From: Dactylosporangium vinaceum
GTDB taxonomy: Bacteria > Actinomycetota > Actinomycetes > Mycobacteriales > Micromonosporaceae
Assembly (NCBI RefSeq): GCF_019904175.1
Contig: NZ_CP061913.1
Span: 372,001 to 436,000, forward strand
DNA length: 64,000 nt
Direction of reading: 5' to 3'
Shown here: piece by piece, positions 60,379-64,000 of the stretch
How the letters are laid out: the number at the start of each line of letters is the position of its first letter
Position numbering within the stretch: position 1 is the stretch's first letter
Made by a program: the position numbers and the translations under genes
The notes under the pieces: generated by a model
Databases searched by the model: none
Seen by the model: only the letters and a program-made list of their open reading frames with translations
What the model was told of the DNA's origin: nothing

Positions 60379-61085
60379 CCATTTCCATCGAGGACGTTCG
60401 CGCCGCGGCGGAGTTGGTGGCGTTGGGGTTGCGGACAAGCGCGCGGCCCACCGACGGGAATCCGTACGGGCGGCTCGTCGAGCGATACCGGACGCAGACG
60501 CTCTTCCGCGACACCGTCGACGCGATCGCGGGCGGCCTCGGGCTCACGGTGCTCGGGGCGCCGGCGCGGACCGGGCTGGTGCTCAGCACGCAGCCGGGCA
60601 GCGTGTTCGCGGTGCGGATGGGCGACCTGCGCAGCACCGGCATGTCCGCGGACGAGAAGCTCATCTCCGGGCTGATCGTGCTCGGCGTGGCCGCGTACGC
60701 ATTCCCGCAGGAGGCGGACCTGGACAGCACCGAGGTGAAGACGGTCGAGGTTTCGGCGCTCGACAAGTTCATCCGCGACACGATCGATCGGGTCCAAATG
60801 ATCCCGGGTGCCGACGACACCGTCGATGGGCAGGCACGGGTCGCGGCCGAGATCTATCGGCGTACCGCGGCATTCCGACCCAAGGACCGGCAGCCCGGAC
60901 CGGCCAAAGGGTGCACGCAGTTCGCGGTGGCCGAGGTGCTGGGATGGCTCGTCGAACGCGGGGCGGCCCGGCCGATGCCGCAGCTCGGGCCGAGCACATT
61001 TCAGCTCACCGACCGGTTCCGGCTGCTTGTCGCCGACGTGGCCGGCGGAGAGGCACTCGAGGCGATGCGGGCGGTGAAACACTGA
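60375..61085 (+). CDS. Second subunit of an SMC-type ATPase operon (KITE-like position)
   Basis: 236 residues from GTG 60375, which overlaps the upstream stop. It has winged-helix character (NPYGRLVERYRTQTLFRDTV, LVLSTQPGSVFAVRMGDLRS, ISGLIVLGVAAYAFPQEADL) and a C-terminal wing-like part (FAVAEVLGWLVERGAARPMP, TFQLTDRFRLLVADVAGGEA). Length and place resemble MksE/JetB KITE proteins, which bind kleisin and DNA. No catalytic motif is seen. Its TGA overlaps the ATG of the ATPase gene (TGATG). Function by position only. Confidence 0.5.
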   Translation: MTISIEDVRAAAELVALGLRTSARPTDGNPYGRLVERYRTQTLFRDTVDAIAGGLGLTVLGAPARTGLVLSTQPGSVFAVRMGDLRSTGMSADEKLISGLIVLGVAAYAFPQEADLDSTEVKTVEVSALDKFIRDTIDRVQMIPGADDTVDGQARVAAEIYRRTAAFRPKDRQPGPAKGCTQFAVAEVLGWLVERGAARPMPQLGPSTFQLTDRFRLLVADVAGGEALEAMRAVKH

Positions 61086-64000
61086 TGGCCGCGCCCGCAA
61101 AACTCTGGCGGATCCGGCGCATCTATCTGGACCGGATCGGGTCGCCGGCGGCGCGATTCCGGGAAGTGTGGCTGGATCTGACCGGCCGCGACGGCACACC
61201 GCTGGACACGATCCTGTGGATGCGCAACGGCGGCGGCAAGTCGACGCTCATCGCGCTGGTGTGCGCGCTCATTCGGCCCGATCGGCGGGACTTTCTCGCC
61301 ACCGGCACCACCGGGCGGCACCTCGAGGACGCGATCCTCGGCTCCGACACCGCGCACGTCGTCGTCGAATGGATCGACCCGACCGGCCAGCGGCTCGTCA
61401 CCGGCGGTGTCTACGAATGGGCCGATCGCGCACAACCTTCGGACCCGAACGCCGCGCACGAGCGGCTCCGGCAGACCTGGTACACCTTCACGCCCGCCGA
61501 CGGCGTCGAGCTCGAACAACTGCCGTACGGCTCGGCCGAGCTCAAGGACTTCGCGAAAGCGGTCGAGGCGCTGCCGTACAGCTGCGAAATGGTCGTGACG
61601 AGCAAACAGGAGCGCTGGGCGCAGGCGCTCCAGGACCGCGGCCTGGACCCGGGACTGTTCACCGCCATCCTCAAAATCAATGCGACGGAGGGCGGTATCG
61701 AGCACCATTTCAAGTTCAAGACCGCCGATGAGTTCGTGCAGTATCTGCTCACGCTCGTCACCGAGCCGACGTCGGCCGGCAAGGTCGCCGCGATCCTGCG
61801 CACCACGCGTGACCGCCTCGCGCGCCAGCCGCGGCTGCGGGCCGAGGTCGCGTTCTGCGACGAGGCCGCCACGCTGCTCGTGGACGGCGCCGCGGCCCGG
61901 GACGCGCTCGTCGACGCCGAGCTCGCCGCGCGGGCCGCTCGCCTGGACGCCGCGGGCCTCGCGGGCGCGCTGAGCGCCGCCGTGCAGGCCGCCGTGACTG
62001 TCGCGGAGCGTCAGGACGCCATCGCCGGTGAGGCGTCTGCGGGGGTACTGCGCGCGGCTGCCGAATCGGCCACGCTCGACGCCCACGTGCGGCACTACCG
62101 GTGGCGGGCCGCGCAGCTCGTGCACGAACGCGCGGCGGCGGCGGCCCGTGCGGCCGAGTCGCTCGTCGCCGAGCGGCGGCACGCGCACCGGTCATGGCAG
62201 CTGGTGCCGACGCTGATCCGGCACGTCGAGCAGGCACAGCGCCTGGAAGTCGCGCGCCGCCGGCAGGAGCAGGCCGAGGCCGGCGCGGCGCCGCTGCGTC
62301 GGGAACGGGCGGACGCGGCGGCGGTGTTGCTCGCGGTGTTGCGCAACGCGGCGGACGAGCTCGATGCGCGAATGGACACGTTCGCGCACGAGGCGTCGTC
62401 TGCGCGTGAGCGGCAGGTGTCCGCCCGCTCGCTCGCCGACTCGCTGCGCGGGCGGCTCGGGAGCCTGGATGCGCAGCAGCGCACGCTCGAGGCGCAGGTC
62501 GGCGCGTTCAACAGTGACCTGGCCGCCGCGGCCGGGCACCTCGGCGACGATGACCTCGATGTCGCGCTGGCCAAGGCGCAGCGGGCCGAAGCGGCGGCCG
62601 CGCACACGATCGAACACGAACTGCCCGCCGACGCTGCCCGCTTGGACACCGATCGGCGCGCGTACGAACGCGATCGCGCGGAGGCGCAGACAACGCTCAC
62701 GGAGCTGCTGCGGGACAAGGCGGTGCTCGACGCCGAGCGCGGCCCGCTCCTGGCCGAGATCGAGGCGCTCGGCACCGATCCCCGGTTGACGGCGCTGGCC
62801 GAGCAGGACCGCGTCGACCCGATCGCGTCGCAGCGGTTCCTGACCGACCTGCTGACCGAGGCGGTCATCACCGCCGATCGGCACCGCATCCAGCTCGCCG
62901 TCGCGGACGCCGAGGACGATCGGGCGGTGCAGGCCCTGGCCTCGCCGCGCGGCCTGCTGCCGGCGGCCCTGGACCTGGCCCGGGCGGCGGACGTGCTCGC
63001 CGCGGCCCGGATTCCGGCGAGCACCGGGTGGCATTTCCTGGCCGACTCGGTGTCGCCCTCCGCCTGGCCGGCCGTGATCGCCGACGCGCCGCACCTCGTG
63101 GGCGGGTTGCTGGTGCACGATCCGGACGACCTGGAGCGGGCGCGCACCGAGCTCGTGGCGGCGCAGCTGTTCGCGACTTCGGCCATTCAGGTCGCGACGA
63201 CCGCCGACCTACGGTCCATTGTGGACGCCGACCCGGGCAAATCGTCCGGGTTCGTGCTGCCGCCGGCCTCCGCGATGTACGACCGGACCGCGGCGGCATC
63301 CGAGAGCGACAGGCGCAATCGCGGGCGGGACGAGCGCAACCAGCGCGTGCACGAGCTGCTCGAAATGCGCGACCGCGACATCCGGCTGCGCGGTCAGCTG
63401 CTCGATCTCGTCGCGCACTGTCCATCCGGGCACCGCGAGCATCTCGACGCTGCCCATTCGAACATCGAAGAGGCGCTGGCCGCGGTGCAGGAGCGGCTGG
63501 CCGGGCTGCAGGAGACCCGGCTGCTGCTCGACGAGCGGGCCGCGCTGCTCGAGCACACCCGCCGTGACCTGGCCGAACGACGCCGTGTGCTCACCATCCG
63601 CATCGCCGCGCTGGCCGATCTGACCCGGCGGGCACCTGACGTTGCGCAAATGCGCACCGAGCTGTCCGCGCTGCCCACTCTGCGCGCGCAGCTGCACGCG
63701 GAGATGGCCACGGCCGAGGAGGCGGAGCGCACCGCGGCGACCGCGGCGAACCGCCTGGCGGCCGATGCCGAGCGGGCCGGGTCGACTGTGCGCGAGTACA
63801 AGATCCGGTGTGAGGAGTTGCAGCGCATCGCCTCCGAGATCGTTGTCACGGCGCGGCCCAACCTGACCGAGGCGACGAACGCGTATCAGGCGGCGCACGA
63901 CGCGTACGTGCGGCAGACGTCCGGGTCCGCGCTGGAGGCGACGATCGCCGAGATCACGAGCCGGCTGGCCGCACTCGACGAGGAGATCCAGCAGTTCGCG
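61085..64000 (+). CDS. SMC/Rad50-like ATPase, N-terminal 972 residues (3' end outside window)
   Basis: From ATG 61085 the frame is open to the last base. The N-terminal ATPase half-domain has LWRIRRIYLDRIGSPAARFR, REVWLDLTGRDGTPLDTILW and Walker A MRNGGGKSTLIALVCALIRP near residue 50, then HLEDAILGSDTAHVVVEWID. From about residue 270 long Ala/Arg/Glu-rich coiled coils follow (RAAESATLDAHVRHYRWRAA, ELLRDKAVLDAERGPLLAEI). A globular insertion lies near 590-720 (ASTGWHFLADSVSPSAWPAV, SGFVLPPASAMY), where a hinge would be. The signature and Walker B half must lie beyond the window. Likely moves or clamps DNA with the two upstream proteins. Defence against plasmids or phage is inference. Confidence 0.7.
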   Translation, partial: MAAPAKLWRIRRIYLDRIGSPAARFREVWLDLTGRDGTPLDTILWMRNGGGKSTLIALVCALIRPDRRDFLATGTTGRHLEDAILGSDTAHVVVEWIDPTGQRLVTGGVYEWADRAQPSDPNAAHERLRQTWYTFTPADGVELEQLPYGSAELKDFAKAVEALPYSCEMVVTSKQERWAQALQDRGLDPGLFTAILKINATEGGIEHHFKFKTADEFVQYLLTLVTEPTSAGKVAAILRTTRDRLARQPRLRAEVAFCDEAATLLVDGAAARDALVDAELAARAARLDAAGLAGALSAAVQAAVTVAERQDAIAGEASAGVLRAAAESATLDAHVRHYRWRAAQLVHERAAAAARAAESLVAERRHAHRSWQLVPTLIRHVEQAQRLEVARRRQEQAEAGAAPLRRERADAAAVLLAVLRNAADELDARMDTFAHEASSARERQVSARSLADSLRGRLGSLDAQQRTLEAQVGAFNSDLAAAAGHLGDDDLDVALAKAQRAEAAAAHTIEHELPADAARLDTDRRAYERDRAEAQTTLTELLRDKAVLDAERGPLLAEIEALGTDPRLTALAEQDRVDPIASQRFLTDLLTEAVITADRHRIQLAVADAEDDRAVQALASPRGLLPAALDLARAADVLAAARIPASTGWHFLADSVSPSAWPAVIADAPHLVGGLLVHDPDDLERARTELVAAQLFATSAIQVATTADLRSIVDADPGKSSGFVLPPASAMYDRTAAASESDRRNRGRDERNQRVHELLEMRDRDIRLRGQLLDLVAHCPSGHREHLDAAHSNIEEALAAVQERLAGLQETRLLLDERAALLEHTRRDLAERRRVLTIRIAALADLTRRAPDVAQMRTELSALPTLRAQLHAEMATAEEAERTAATAANRLAADAERAGSTVREYKIRCEELQRIASEIVVTARPNLTEATNAYQAAHDAYVRQTSGSALEATIAEITSRLAALDEEIQQFA

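Noticed and set aside
1..64000. CRISPR arrays.
   Set aside because: No regularly spaced direct repeats of 25-40 bases were seen; the TGTGAG cluster is irregular and bidirectional.

Overview
The window is a very GC-rich stretch with GTG and TTG starts, many overlapping ATGA/GTGA start-stop junctions and typical actinobacterial families (F420-type DUF385 protein, secreted GH19 chitinase with a ricin-type lectin part, replication-relaxation protein, NarL-type kinase pair). It most resembles a filamentous actinomycete chromosome, possibly Micromonosporaceae (Actinoplanes or Micromonospora relatives); the family placement is inference.

Region 1 (1-13 kb) is an accessory graveyard. It opens with three tightly coupled genes that look like the restriction half of a Dpd (7-deazaguanine DNA modification) cluster: the 3' end of dpdJ, then dpdK and dpdD. 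A decayed IS3 element follows. Next comes an IS256 element, bounded by 8-bp target duplications, with two different ISL3 elements inside it, each with its own terminal repeats and 8-bp duplication. Removing the two ISL3 elements on paper restores an intact 434-codon IS256 transposase. The insertions cut off an integrase whose neighbours (excisionase-like protein, replication-relaxation protein) mark a dead integrative element. Beyond it lies about 1 kb of non-coding DNA with a dense cluster of TGTGAG/CTCACA motifs.

Region 2 (14-35.9 kb) is a defence island with regulators and remnants: XRE and GntR regulators, an HNH restriction-like nuclease, a 1786-residue SF1 helicase fused to a PD-(D/E)XK nuclease, an OGG-fold protein, an HTH/nucleotidyltransferase pair with a frameshifted second gene, a DUF488 gene facing a partner broken by one amber codon, a type II toxin-antitoxin pair with a 12-bp-arm operator, an Mrr-type nuclease and an AT-richer SIR2-like protein with a P-loop-like segment lacking lysine. 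IS5 and IS110 elements, pieces of tRNA 3' ends, a threefold diverged repeat and a recombined second copy of the HTH gene show repeated integration and deletion.

Region 3 (35.9-53.6 kb) looks like ordinary chromosome: a two-component pair, a short-chain dehydrogenase, a chitinase, an ECF sigma/anti-sigma/ABC exporter operon, membrane and secreted proteins, a TetR gene beside a DUF385-YceI fusion, and a Crp/Fnr regulator.

Region 4 (53.6-64 kb) holds two candidate conflict systems. The first combines a Pycsar-effector-like membrane protein, a class III cyclase-like protein, an NTPase whose Walker A lysine is arginine, and a coiled-coil protein. The second is a three-gene operon ending in a long SMC/Rad50-like ATPase that runs off the window; its two upstream genes have the sizes and order of kleisin and KITE partners of Mks/Wadjet-type complexes, although the sequences are not recognisably Wadjet.
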